A stretch of 64,000 nucleotides of DNA from Planctomycetota bacterium. Its GTDB lineage: Bacteria > Planctomycetota > B15-G4. The DNA lies in the NCBI GenBank assembly GCA_029245865.1, contig JAQWOM010000043.1, positions 140,846-204,845 of the forward strand. Reading direction: 5' to 3'. Of the stretch, positions 8,963 through 18,227 are shown one piece after another. Numbering within the stretch: the first letter of the stretch is position 1; each line of letters starts with the position of its first letter. A program made the translations under genes and the position numbers. The notes beneath the pieces are model-generated. The model ran no database searches. It saw nothing but the letters and a program-made list of their open reading frames with translations, and had not been told where the DNA came from.

Positions 8963-10260
8963 GACCTCCCCGACAGCGCTTGCTCGTAGAGACCCAGAAG
9001 TTCCGCGGCAGCATCTGCCTCGTCCCTTACGCGATGAGCAGAGCTCGCCAAGCGCTCCAGAAGCTGACGGTCATCTACAAGTCGCCGCAAGGCGCGAGCT
9101 AAGGAAGCTTCGTCACCCGCCTCGAACAACAGTCCGTTCACACCGTCCTCCACTGCCTCGGCCATGGCTCCATGATTTGCAGTGACCACGGGCACGCCTC
9201 TCAGGAAGGCCTCCCGAAGAGTCAGTGCATAGGCTTCGTACCAGATAGAGGGCACCACCACGACATCGAAGCTGGCCAGGATTTCAGGCACATCCTCGTT
9301 GTCATATCGCCCGTGGAGCTCGATCACCGATTCGAATCCACTGCGTAGTGCCTCAAGACGTTGCCCATAGGCCCGATCGTGGTGAAAGGGCAGTACTTCG
9401 CCCCACACATCCAAACGCATGACGGAGGGATCGCCAATCTGCCGGATTGCCTCGAGAAGCAGGTGCACACCCTTGCTCGGAAGCACCGAACCTATGAAGC
9501 CGACACGCAACGGCCCCGCGCTCCTCGGAGCGCTCGGAACCCTCTTAAAGCGGCTCACAGGGAGCCCATTCTCCACCACTTGGATTCGACCAGCAGGCAC
9601 GCCATAGGCTTCGTACATTCTCCGCATGAACGCAGAGGGAGTCACGAGAACATCCACGCCATTGAGGACACGACGCATGACTGCGTGGTAATCCTCCAGC
9701 AACGCAAGATCACCGGAATCCTGCTCATCTGCACTCGCACCGGGTGCACGACCTTGCCCCAACAAATGCGGCCACAATTCACGGAGGCAAGGCACGCATT
9801 TTCCCAGACGAATCTCCGGACAGAGTTCTAGCTCTGCCGTGATGCGCTGGCCGCGGGGACAGCCCATCCAGAAGTCGTGCAAGGTCATCACCGTGGGAAT
9901 GTCCCGCGCGCGCAGACGCTCAAGAATCGACACGGAGAGGCACGTGAGGTGATGCACATGCACGACATCAGGCTTCACTTCATCAAGGACCTCTACAAAT
10001 CGATCCCCAATGTCGGCATCTGCGTACATCTTCTCAAACGTCGTCGCCTGTTCGAAGGTATTCGACAAGCGCAGCACCGGGACGCCCTCGACTTCGTCAC
10101 GAACAAGCGAGAGGTGTGGAGCCCCTTGGCGCCCCGTTCGCGCGAACACCACGGCATCATGTCCTGCGGCCCGTGCAGACCGGGCAAGCCCTTCGACATG
10201 GAGTTCGACTCCGCCGATGGATTCGGGCAAGTAAGAGGCGGTGACAAAAAGGACGCGCAC
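8953..10260 (-). CDS. GT4 family glycosyltransferase
   Basis: RVLFVTASYLPESIGGVELHVEGLARSA...RVGFIGSVLPSKGVHLLLEA...VVPSIWYEAYALTLREAFLRGVPVVTANHGAMAE. Confidence 0.92.
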   Translation of the reverse strand: MRVLFVTASYLPESIGGVELHVEGLARSARAAGHDAVVFARTGRQGAPHLSLVRDEVEGVPVLRLSNTFEQATTFEKMYADADIGDRFVEVLDEVKPDVVHVHHLTCLSVSILERLRARDIPTVMTLHDFWMGCPRGQRITAELELCPEIRLGKCVPCLRELWPHLLGQGRAPGASADEQDSGDLALLEDYHAVMRRVLNGVDVLVTPSAFMRRMYEAYGVPAGRIQVVENGLPVSRFKRVPSAPRSAGPLRVGFIGSVLPSKGVHLLLEAIRQIGDPSVMRLDVWGEVLPFHHDRAYGQRLEALRSGFESVIELHGRYDNEDVPEILASFDVVVVPSIWYEAYALTLREAFLRGVPVVTANHGAMAEAVEDGVNGLLFEAGDEASLARALRRLVDDRQLLERLASSAHRVRDEADAAAELLGLYEQALSGRSCP

Positions 10261-10262
10261 CC

Positions 10263-12212
10263 CTAGCTGGCCAACCAGGCTTCAAAAGCGTCGAAGGCGT
10301 AGGGTCGCCCGAGAAAATCTTGCATGAGGTCCTCCGCATCACGGCTGCCACCGGGCTCCAGAACCGCTTCTCTGTAGCGGCGAGCCGCTTCGGCATTCAT
10401 CAGATCGTCACCGAATACGGACAAGCAGTCTTTCGCCAGAACCAGTGACCACATGTAGGTGTAGTAGAGCGCCGTGTATCCGTCGAGATGCCCAAAAGCT
10501 GTCTGCATGCTCGTCCCCTCTTCAAAGGGGGTCGAAATGTAGCGATCACGCGTTTCGCGCAGGACCGCAGTGGTGTCTCTCCCTTCGGGGTCCTGGCTGT
10601 AGTACTCCAGCGACAGAGCCGCATAGAACACCTGATTGCGTGTCAGGACGCCCTTCCCATATTCAGAGGCTTGGTTCATCCGCTCCACCAGTTCCACGGG
10701 GATCGGCTCGCCTGTCTCATGATGAAGAGCAAAGCTCTGCAGCACCTTTGCATCCTGCGACCACTCTTCAAACAACTGGCTGGGCACTTCGACAAAGTCC
10801 CACTCAGTCGCGATTCCCGAAGTCGCCAACCAAGCATGTCGACCTGCAAGAAGGTGGTGCAGCAAGTGTCCAAATTCATGAAAAGCAGTTCGAACATCAG
10901 AGGGATCTAGCAGCGCAGGGTTCTCAGCACCCGGGCGAGGGAAATTGCAAACGAGACAAGCACTTGGAATGACTCGGTCGCAATCCGAGCCGGCTGCATC
11001 ACCAAGCAATCCTCTCTGCAGATCGAACATGGCCGCATGCTTAAACTTGTCTTCGCGCGGATGCATGTCTAAGTAGAAACGGGCAAGGACCTCTCCCTCC
11101 TCCACGATCTCCCAGGCCTCGACATCGTCGTGCCAGAGCGCGGCACCTTCAATCCGCCGGATATGCAACCCATACAAACGTCCAATGACATCAACAATGC
11201 CGTCACGGACAGCCTCATATCGAAAGTATGGCCGAGCCTCTCTCGAATCGAATGCATAGCGTTCGCGACGCACGCCTTCGATGGCGTAAGCCCTGTCGTA
11301 GTCGTGCAGAACGCTACCGGGATGCTCAATCTGGATCGCAGCCGTAAGGTCTTCCATCTCCTGACTTGCTCGATCCACCGTGAGGTCAGCCACACGCTGA
11401 ATGAAATCACCCGCACGCTCAGCGGTCTTGATCATCTTGTCTTCAGTGGCGTAGGCCGCCCAGCTTGGATAGCCCAGCAACGTTGCCAGTTCGTGACGCT
11501 TGGCCAGCAAGTCGTCCAGAACGGAAAAATTTGCGGGGGCCCCCCGACGACTGAATTCCATGAACAACGCACGCCGCGATTCTCGATCCCGACAGAACTT
11601 CATCATTGGCATCAAGTCAGGAGGATTGGTGGTGATGTGAATCAATCCATCCTCTCCAGGCGGATGGTTGCCTATGAAGTCAGCTGGTAATCCGTCCAGA
11701 TTCGCAGCTGAATCCAGTGTGATCTCTCGTACATCACCGGCAATGTTCCGCGAGAATGACTGCCCCACCTCCACGAGTTCTTCCTGCAAGGTGCGAACTC
11801 GGTCACGAACGGCTTCATCGCGATCGACCCCCGAGCGACGAAAATCGCGCAAGGCATGCTTGATCATGCGACGCGTCACAGCGTCAGGCGCACGCTCTGC
11901 ATCGAGCCCTGCGAGTCGGTCATACACCTCACGGTCAAGCGACAGCTCGGTGCCGAAGCGACTCACATCTTGTTCAATCTCAGCTGCAGCCTCTCGCATG
12001 CTGGCGTCTGGGTGCACCTGAAAGAACAGATGAGTCAACCCTGCACTGCGGTTGAGTGGGTGCCCGATGGCATCGTGCCCCTTCAACACGTCAAGAAGAG
12101 AAGAGTCCTCTGGCAAGGCCTTGAAGGAGGCCAAAGCCTCCCTGGCGGCGGCCAGATCGGCCACGCAAGCAGCCTTGAAAGTATCGACGTCTGCTGAAAG
12201 TAGGGATTCCAT
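10263..12212 (-). CDS. M3 family metallopeptidase (thimet oligopeptidase/oligopeptidase A-like)
   Basis: Zinc motif in VRTAFHEFGHLLHHLLAG plus M3-like context (ATEWDFVEVPSQLFEEW; EEGTSMQTAFGHLDGYTALYYTYMWS). Confidence 0.92.
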   Translation of the reverse strand: MESLLSADVDTFKAACVADLAAAREALASFKALPEDSSLLDVLKGHDAIGHPLNRSAGLTHLFFQVHPDASMREAAAEIEQDVSRFGTELSLDREVYDRLAGLDAERAPDAVTRRMIKHALRDFRRSGVDRDEAVRDRVRTLQEELVEVGQSFSRNIAGDVREITLDSAANLDGLPADFIGNHPPGEDGLIHITTNPPDLMPMMKFCRDRESRRALFMEFSRRGAPANFSVLDDLLAKRHELATLLGYPSWAAYATEDKMIKTAERAGDFIQRVADLTVDRASQEMEDLTAAIQIEHPGSVLHDYDRAYAIEGVRRERYAFDSREARPYFRYEAVRDGIVDVIGRLYGLHIRRIEGAALWHDDVEAWEIVEEGEVLARFYLDMHPREDKFKHAAMFDLQRGLLGDAAGSDCDRVIPSACLVCNFPRPGAENPALLDPSDVRTAFHEFGHLLHHLLAGRHAWLATSGIATEWDFVEVPSQLFEEWSQDAKVLQSFALHHETGEPIPVELVERMNQASEYGKGVLTRNQVFYAALSLEYYSQDPEGRDTTAVLRETRDRYISTPFEEGTSMQTAFGHLDGYTALYYTYMWSLVLAKDCLSVFGDDLMNAEAARRYREAVLEPGGSRDAEDLMQDFLGRPYAFDAFEAWLAS

Positions 12213-12287
12213 GATCGGCTAATGATACCGGTCAGCGGACTCGATCTCTCTTGCCGCGTTCAGACAAGACCAGGGCCCCCCGAGGGC

Positions 12288-13586
12288 TCAGCGATGCGGC
12301 TGGTGGCCGGCCTCGCTTGTGAGCCGCTCGACCAAGGCCACATCCTCTGACAACCCTCGCACGGCAGGGATACCCGCAGCGAGGTCATCGACCTTGGACG
12401 GCTGCGCACACAGTTTCTTCAGCAGCCCTGCCAGCGCCTCGGCATCGCCGGGGGGGAAGGTCAGCCCTCCTCCCTGGGCAACCAATTCGGCCATGCCACC
12501 ACGATCCGACGTGAGCACTGGCATCCCCCTCTGGAAAGCCTCATGGATCGTGAGCGGGCTGTTCTCCCACCACAAACTGGGGACCACCAGCACGTCGAGA
12601 GCGGCAAAGACCTCCTCCCGGTCTTCCTGCGAAAAGGGGCCTTTGAGCAGCAACGGCGGCGTGCGCTCGGCAATCTCTTCGAGGCGCGCCGCCACATCAG
12701 GGAACCAATCGAGGTGCCCATAAATACGCGCCTGAAGCTGTTCACCGGAGAGGCCGCTGAGTTCGACGGCTCGAGCAAATGTCTCCACACCCTTGTAGTC
12801 ACTCAGTGTGCCAACGTAGCCAAAGTGCAGCGGGACAGACGCAGGTGCACGCGCCGAACGCGCAGCCGGATCCGGGAAGCCGTAATCCGCGACGACCAGT
12901 TTCTCGGGAGGCATCCCAGCATTTTCAAAGCGGCGGGCAAGAAACTTCGAAGGCGCGATGAACTTATCTACATGTGCGTAGGCGGCATCCATATCTTTCT
13001 TACGGCCCTCCAACGCCCGTGCAAACCAGCGTCGGTCTCCTAGCTCAGCGTAGCTATTGCCATGGGAGTCGTCGCTCCAACGCTCGCGATCGATGGGGTA
13101 GATATCGACGCAATCTGCGCAGACGCTGGGCACGGCCTCCTCGCAAGCATTGCCTTTCAGATCGAACATCAAGCCGGATCGCGAACAAAGCCACCAATAC
13201 TCATGAAGAGTCATGAGCACGACAGACGTACGAGCTGCCGCGGCCTCAAGACTTGAGACACCTCCGACAAACTGCAGCCCTTGCACATGAATCACATCCG
13301 GATTGAATCGATCGAGGACGCTCTCAAAGACACGCGCCATTTGCGGGTCATCCCACTGCTCTGACAGGTCATGGTAGATACGGTTGTAAATAGCTTCGTA
13401 GACCGGGATTCCCTCGTACTCCCGCTCCAGGAGTTCGTACTGCGGAAGGTCGCGCCGCTCTTCGCATGTAAAAACAGCGACTTCATGCCCGGCATTCACC
13501 AAGGCGCGGCAGAGGTTAGCCGTGTAAATCTCAGAGCCTGCGGAGTGCAAGGGCAGGTAGTCGTGGATGACCTGGAGAATGCGCAA
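12288..13586 (-). CDS. GT4 family glycosyltransferase
   Basis: RILQVIHDYLPLHSAGSEIYTANLCRALV...HFGYVGTLSDYKGVETFARAV...VVPSLWWENSPLTIHEAFQRGMPVLTSDRGGMAELV; likely TTG start at 13586 behind GGGAGG (the longest ORF extends to 13640). Confidence 0.9.
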   Translation of the reverse strand: MRILQVIHDYLPLHSAGSEIYTANLCRALVNAGHEVAVFTCEERRDLPQYELLEREYEGIPVYEAIYNRIYHDLSEQWDDPQMARVFESVLDRFNPDVIHVQGLQFVGGVSSLEAAAARTSVVLMTLHEYWWLCSRSGLMFDLKGNACEEAVPSVCADCVDIYPIDRERWSDDSHGNSYAELGDRRWFARALEGRKKDMDAAYAHVDKFIAPSKFLARRFENAGMPPEKLVVADYGFPDPAARSARAPASVPLHFGYVGTLSDYKGVETFARAVELSGLSGEQLQARIYGHLDWFPDVAARLEEIAERTPPLLLKGPFSQEDREEVFAALDVLVVPSLWWENSPLTIHEAFQRGMPVLTSDRGGMAELVAQGGGLTFPPGDAEALAGLLKKLCAQPSKVDDLAAGIPAVRGLSEDVALVERLTSEAGHQPHR

Positions 13587-13602
13587 CTCTCTGCCTCCCG
13601 AT

Positions 13603-14664
13603 TCAGTAGAGCGCGCGCAATCGACGAGTACGTCCAGCATCTCGTCGAAGAGGCGTGCGAGATGACAACGGGTACTCAGAATGGCGTTCCAGCCACTCCA
13701 TCAGCTCTGCAACGGGCACACGCTCTGGCACCGCACCTCCGCGGCGCACTTCCACCACAACAACACCCTGCGCACACATCGGACCGCAGAGCACGCGGAT
13801 CGGAATCCCCAGGCGTTCTGCTGCCTGCCGCTGCGCCCCAGCAGGCTCGCCAGTGTCGTCACGCAAGACCGCAAACCCCGCTGTCTCCAACTCGGCTTCA
13901 AGCTTCCGTGAAGTTTGTCGAGCCGCGACATCTTCACCAGCAGCCTCCACAAGCGCCACGTCATAGGGGGCACAAGCAGGCGGCCAGCACACACCTCGAT
14001 CATCACGGTGGTGCTCGGCAAGAACCCCCACGACTGCATAGAGATCGAGATCGAGAAGCAGGAGGTTGTCGGGCACGTGCGGGGCCGCACCCGATTGCAC
14101 TTCATTCGACTCATCTGGATCTTGCTGCAGAGACCGTCGAACCGCATGCCCAACAACCGCGCCCCCTGCTCGAATCACACCCGACTCATCTCGCTCAGGG
14201 CCAGGCACACCCAACTCAGCAAGCGCACCCAGAACCGCCGTCACGACATCGCCTGCAGCCGCGCTCTCACTGGCTTCCGACGACCCACCTTCGAGTCGAA
14301 CAATGTCTAGCCGGCGGTAGAGAGAAAGACCCGACAGGTCCTCGGCTTGTGTCACAGTCTCACGAAATCCGGTACCCAGCGCAGCCAGTCCAGATTGTGC
14401 CCCTGCCCAACCCAGATGGGCCAGGAGATTGACCAGGGCCTCTCCCTCACTGGCCGGCAAGCTCGCCTGCTGCACTCCAAGCGCCCCAACACTCGACAGC
14501 AGCGTCTCCTCAACCCGCCCAAGCACCCGTTCGAGCAGCGGCGTACCAGCGACGAGCCCGGGCCCGAGGGCCACGACAAAGCCTGAATCCACGAGAAAAG
14601 AGAATGTGTTTCCGTCTGGAGTCACCTCGGAACGGAACCGATGAACGAGGGCGGAACGACGCAT
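13603..14664 (-). CDS. Degenerate prolyl-tRNA synthetase-like protein (class II aaRS homologue lacking intact catalytic motifs)
   Basis: N-terminus FSFLVDSGFVVALGPGLVAGTPLLERVLGRVEETL resembles ProRS N-terminus; GVLAEHHRDDRGVCWPPACAPYDVALVEA...KLEAELETAGFAVLRDDTGEPAGAQRQAAERLGIPIRVLCGP resembles the ProRS motif 3/anticodon-binding region; motif 2 and the motif 3 arginine are not recognisable. Confidence 0.6.
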   Translation of the reverse strand: MRRSALVHRFRSEVTPDGNTFSFLVDSGFVVALGPGLVAGTPLLERVLGRVEETLLSSVGALGVQQASLPASEGEALVNLLAHLGWAGAQSGLAALGTGFRETVTQAEDLSGLSLYRRLDIVRLEGGSSEASESAAAGDVVTAVLGALAELGVPGPERDESGVIRAGGAVVGHAVRRSLQQDPDESNEVQSGAAPHVPDNLLLLDLDLYAVVGVLAEHHRDDRGVCWPPACAPYDVALVEAAGEDVAARQTSRKLEAELETAGFAVLRDDTGEPAGAQRQAAERLGIPIRVLCGPMCAQGVVVVEVRRGGAVPERVPVAELMEWLERHSEYPLSSRTPLRRDAGRTRRLRALY

Positions 14665-14843
14665 GGCTTCTCTATGTCCTTTATCCGGCGGCGGCCGTCA
14701 GAGTGTATCCGCGCCAACCCTTCCTCCGTGATATGTAATCGGCCCAGACCTCTTGCCGCCTCTGGACTCACATCGAAATCGGAGTCCAAAGCGAGAACAA
14801 TCTCGGGTATGACAGGGCAATCCCGTCCCTTCTGAGCGACCCC

Positions 14844-16361
14844 ATGAACATCATTTCAACACTCTCCGCAGCCCTCCTCTTGGCAAGCAGTGTCTTCGCC
14901 GGGGGGGCGACGATCGACAGCACGGACTACCTCCCCCTCGGTCATTTCCATGCGTGGGAGATGATTGATAGCGACAACTTCGTAACCGGGGGCACGCAGA
15001 TTGTCAGCGTAAAGAAGACAATCACAGACAACGAGCAACTCCGCTACAACGTGCGCACGAAAGTCTTCGACGAGATAGCCGATGTCGTCTTCCAACTCGG
15101 CATCGAAGGCGAGAACGCCTACCTGTACGGGGCCCGAGTGGTCGTAGGCGACGTGGACTTTGGTGACAGTGACATCAAGGTCGACACCATGCTCTTTGAG
15201 CCCAAAGTTTTCCTGGGCAGCACAACGACCACACTCGACACAGATCCGGTGGTGACAGACGTCACTTCAAGCATCAAGTTCAAGATCAAGATTGGCCCGA
15301 AGTCATTCGGCGGAAAAGTAGACGTTGCCGGAACCATTGCAACAAGCTGGCAATCGGTTGGTGATGTCGACACGCCGCTTGGATTGATTCCGGGATCGGA
15401 TCTCGCTCAACTCACGATGACTTTCGACTTCACCTACAGCTCTCAAGATGAAGACATCCATGAGGCAATCGAGGACGAGTCCACGCTCAAAACAGTTCAT
15501 GCCACCTTGGGCGCAAACCGCGGGTTCGTGCAGATTGACGGTGCAGGAAGTTCGGCCAAAGTTCTCAAACGAGCGATCCTGACCAACACGACTTTGGGTA
15601 ATTTTCCTCCCCTCACATCGGACCTCTCGCAACTGACGATCCCCACTCCTCAGTTGTTCAATCTCTTCCTGGATGATTCAGGAGAGAGTGGCCTCACGGA
15701 CGAATTCCTCTCCATGACGGACCTCGAACTCACGCAGAGGCTCGGCGGCAAAACAGAGCTAACCGCAAACATCGACGTCAACGGGGGAGTCACTGTTCCG
15801 GTGCAACTGAAGGGCAAAACCAAGTTCAAGAAAGACGGCTCCGCACTGATCAGCCTCAAAGGAAAAACACCGCACCCTGAATTGTTCGCCCCTCTCAAGA
15901 TGAAGATCAAGTCAGTGATCACTGCGGACAGCACCGAACTGCTCCTGACCTACAAGGGGGGCAAAGACCCTTTTGGCTCGCCGATTCTGGGCGAAGTCAT
16001 GATCCCCATCGCCCCCGCGCCCGTGGCCTCGGTTGAACTTGCACTGAACAAGTTGCTCGACGTGAAGTTCGACCCCAACCCGCTCAAACGCAAGTTAGGT
16101 GCCGAAGGCACGTTGACGGTGGGCACCAAGATCATTCCCGTGACCGTGTTTGAATCATTAAAAGCCAAGCCCGGCTCCCCCGCGACACGCAACTATTCAC
16201 TCATTCAGTCCGGGGGAAGCGGCAAGAAGCTCCTGAAGTTCCGTGCGAGCAACACCGATGAGTCGGACTACCTTGTCAGTAAGATGAGAGGCAGCTTGGT
16301 GGGCTTAAAAGTCCAACCCGATGTCACGACTCTCGACATCACCATGGACGCAGAAGATTAG
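14844..16361 (+). CDS. Secreted protein of unknown function
   Basis: 505 aa with a signal-peptide-like start MNIISTLSAALLLASSVFAGG, beta-rich and Lys/Thr-rich; no domain recognised; lone plus-strand gene in a minus-strand block. Confidence 0.75.
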   Translation: MNIISTLSAALLLASSVFAGGATIDSTDYLPLGHFHAWEMIDSDNFVTGGTQIVSVKKTITDNEQLRYNVRTKVFDEIADVVFQLGIEGENAYLYGARVVVGDVDFGDSDIKVDTMLFEPKVFLGSTTTTLDTDPVVTDVTSSIKFKIKIGPKSFGGKVDVAGTIATSWQSVGDVDTPLGLIPGSDLAQLTMTFDFTYSSQDEDIHEAIEDESTLKTVHATLGANRGFVQIDGAGSSAKVLKRAILTNTTLGNFPPLTSDLSQLTIPTPQLFNLFLDDSGESGLTDEFLSMTDLELTQRLGGKTELTANIDVNGGVTVPVQLKGKTKFKKDGSALISLKGKTPHPELFAPLKMKIKSVITADSTELLLTYKGGKDPFGSPILGEVMIPIAPAPVASVELALNKLLDVKFDPNPLKRKLGAEGTLTVGTKIIPVTVFESLKAKPGSPATRNYSLIQSGGSGKKLLKFRASNTDESDYLVSKMRGSLVGLKVQPDVTTLDITMDAED

Positions 16362-16397
16362 AGAGACTTCAATCGGCCCGAACGACGCGATCACCCG

Positions 16398-18140
16398 TCA
16401 ACTGTCGCCACCCAGATAGCCCAGGGCCCTGAGTTCGGCAATCGTCTCGGGGTCGAGGTCTTGCAGTTGGATGTTCTCGCTCTCAATGCTTCGGCTCGTA
16501 TTTTCGGCCGCATAGTGTTTCAGCAATTCGTGAAGCCTTGTCGTTCGACCTCGGTGCGTGTGACTGAGATTTGACTGCTCGCCGGGATCCGTGTCCAACT
16601 GATAGAACTGCTTCAACAAGCCATCGCGAGGTAAGCGCTGGGCGGGCATCTTGAGCACTGAGTCCGGCTCAAGAACCACCTTCGCAAGGCGCTCTGCGAC
16701 CGTGCCCTCCTTGGGACCGATCTCCGGATTGAGTTGCAATATTTGCCGGGTGTGATCGAGACGCCCGTAGTGCATCCGCGAAACAGTTTGGAGCGTATCC
16801 TTCTTCCGGACGACATACTCGAAGGGGTCGGCCTTATCGCCGTCATAGGCGCGGTTGCGAATGAGCTTCTCAGTGCCGTCACTGATGGACTCACTGTCCA
16901 GGCCTGTAAAGTTCATCTCCGAGTACGAATAAACCCCATCTGTCTCCAGAGTTCCTCTTCGGGCTGCAAGGCCCAGATCGCGCCCCTGGCTGAACTCTGG
17001 CTGCTCTAGTCCATAGGCGCCGAAAATCGTGGGCAAGACATCCACGTGACTCGCAAAACTTCGAACACGCGCAGGGTCCGGAGCGCCGTCTCGTGGAAAA
17101 CGAACGATAAACGGCACATGCAACTGCTCGTCGTGAAGGTCTGTTCCATGCGCACGTTTCCCGTGATCAAACAGTCCCTCTCCATGATCAGAGGTGACGA
17201 TCACAAGCATGTCATCCAAGAGGCCGCGCTCACGCAACCCATCGAACAGCTTGCCAAGCCAAAGGTCACAGAATTTGACTTCCCCTGAATAAAGCCAGCG
17301 AAGTCTTTCGATGTCTAATGGCGTGCGATCCCGACTCTTGTCCACCAGTGTGAGATCTCGACGCGAGCCATCAAAGCGCCCTTCAGGTTCGGGCCCACTC
17401 ATGAGTTCCGGGTGTGGAAGGTAGGGGTCATGCGGATCGATGTAGTGCAAGAAGAGAAAGAAAGGCTCCTCTGCTCTCAGGCTGTCGACGAGCTCAAGCC
17501 CTGCCTTGGTGACCTCATTGGCCGGAACAACCGGAAAATCACCTGGGTAGCCAACTTTGGGGAGCCTCCAGATGAACTCTTCAAAACCCTGAGCGAAACC
17601 GAGACTCTCTCCAGCATTACCATTCGTCGACACGGCGAAACTGCGAAGTCCCGCAGCCGAGAGAGATTCTGCCAAGGTCACAAGACTGCTCTCCAATACA
17701 TCCTCTTTGGTCAGGACGTCCACTGTCGTCGGGTACTGCCCTGTAAAAATCGAGGCCAGTGAAGGGCGTGTCCAGCTGGACGCAGCCATCCCGTTTTCAA
17801 ACACCAGCGCATCTTCAGAAAGTGCGTCGAGCGACGGCGTCAGACTTTCTCTTGATTCCGAAGGCCCCACGTAGTCAGCACGCAAGGTGTCCACCACGAT
17901 CAACAGCACACCTCGTGGAGGTTCTGGAATCTCTGGTTTCGAAGGCTCCCCTGAACTGCAGCCAGCCAGCCAAAGACACAACGTCGCCCCCAGGCAAAGC
18001 CCTGGCCGCCAACGAGCACTCGAAGAGAGGTCAGTTCGTGAAAAAACGGAGGTCCACCGGTAATAAGCGAAACGTAGAAGGCTCAGAAAGGGGATCGTCA
18101 TCTTATCGGGAGGAGAAGAACGAAGGGTTCGGTGCGTCAT
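16398..18140 (-). CDS. Sulfatase-like alkaline-phosphatase-superfamily protein with an embedded LysM-like segment
   Basis: RGVLLIVVDTLRADYVG...SSWTRPSLASIFTGQYPTT...VTSDHGEGLFDHGKRAHG; LysM-like YVVRKKDTLQTVSRMHYGRLDHTRQILQLNPEI...SVLKMP; TM/lipobox-like CLWLAGCSSGE near the N-terminus. Confidence 0.85.
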   Translation of the reverse strand: MTHRTLRSSPPDKMTIPFLSLLRFAYYRWTSVFSRTDLSSSARWRPGLCLGATLCLWLAGCSSGEPSKPEIPEPPRGVLLIVVDTLRADYVGPSESRESLTPSLDALSEDALVFENGMAASSWTRPSLASIFTGQYPTTVDVLTKEDVLESSLVTLAESLSAAGLRSFAVSTNGNAGESLGFAQGFEEFIWRLPKVGYPGDFPVVPANEVTKAGLELVDSLRAEEPFFLFLHYIDPHDPYLPHPELMSGPEPEGRFDGSRRDLTLVDKSRDRTPLDIERLRWLYSGEVKFCDLWLGKLFDGLRERGLLDDMLVIVTSDHGEGLFDHGKRAHGTDLHDEQLHVPFIVRFPRDGAPDPARVRSFASHVDVLPTIFGAYGLEQPEFSQGRDLGLAARRGTLETDGVYSYSEMNFTGLDSESISDGTEKLIRNRAYDGDKADPFEYVVRKKDTLQTVSRMHYGRLDHTRQILQLNPEIGPKEGTVAERLAKVVLEPDSVLKMPAQRLPRDGLLKQFYQLDTDPGEQSNLSHTHRGRTTRLHELLKHYAAENTSRSIESENIQLQDLDPETIAELRALGYLGGDS

Positions 18141-18227
18141 TCAGTTTGTTCGGGCCCATCCTGAGGCCAGTCAGATTCGAGTCAAGCCTGTTTCGATGGG
18201 AAAGCCTACCGCTTCGTTCTCGTGAAC

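Noticed and set aside
13371-14432. 353 aa plus-strand ORF
   Set aside because: Antisense to the ProRS-like gene; composition (Q/H/P/R) is typical of a shadow frame.
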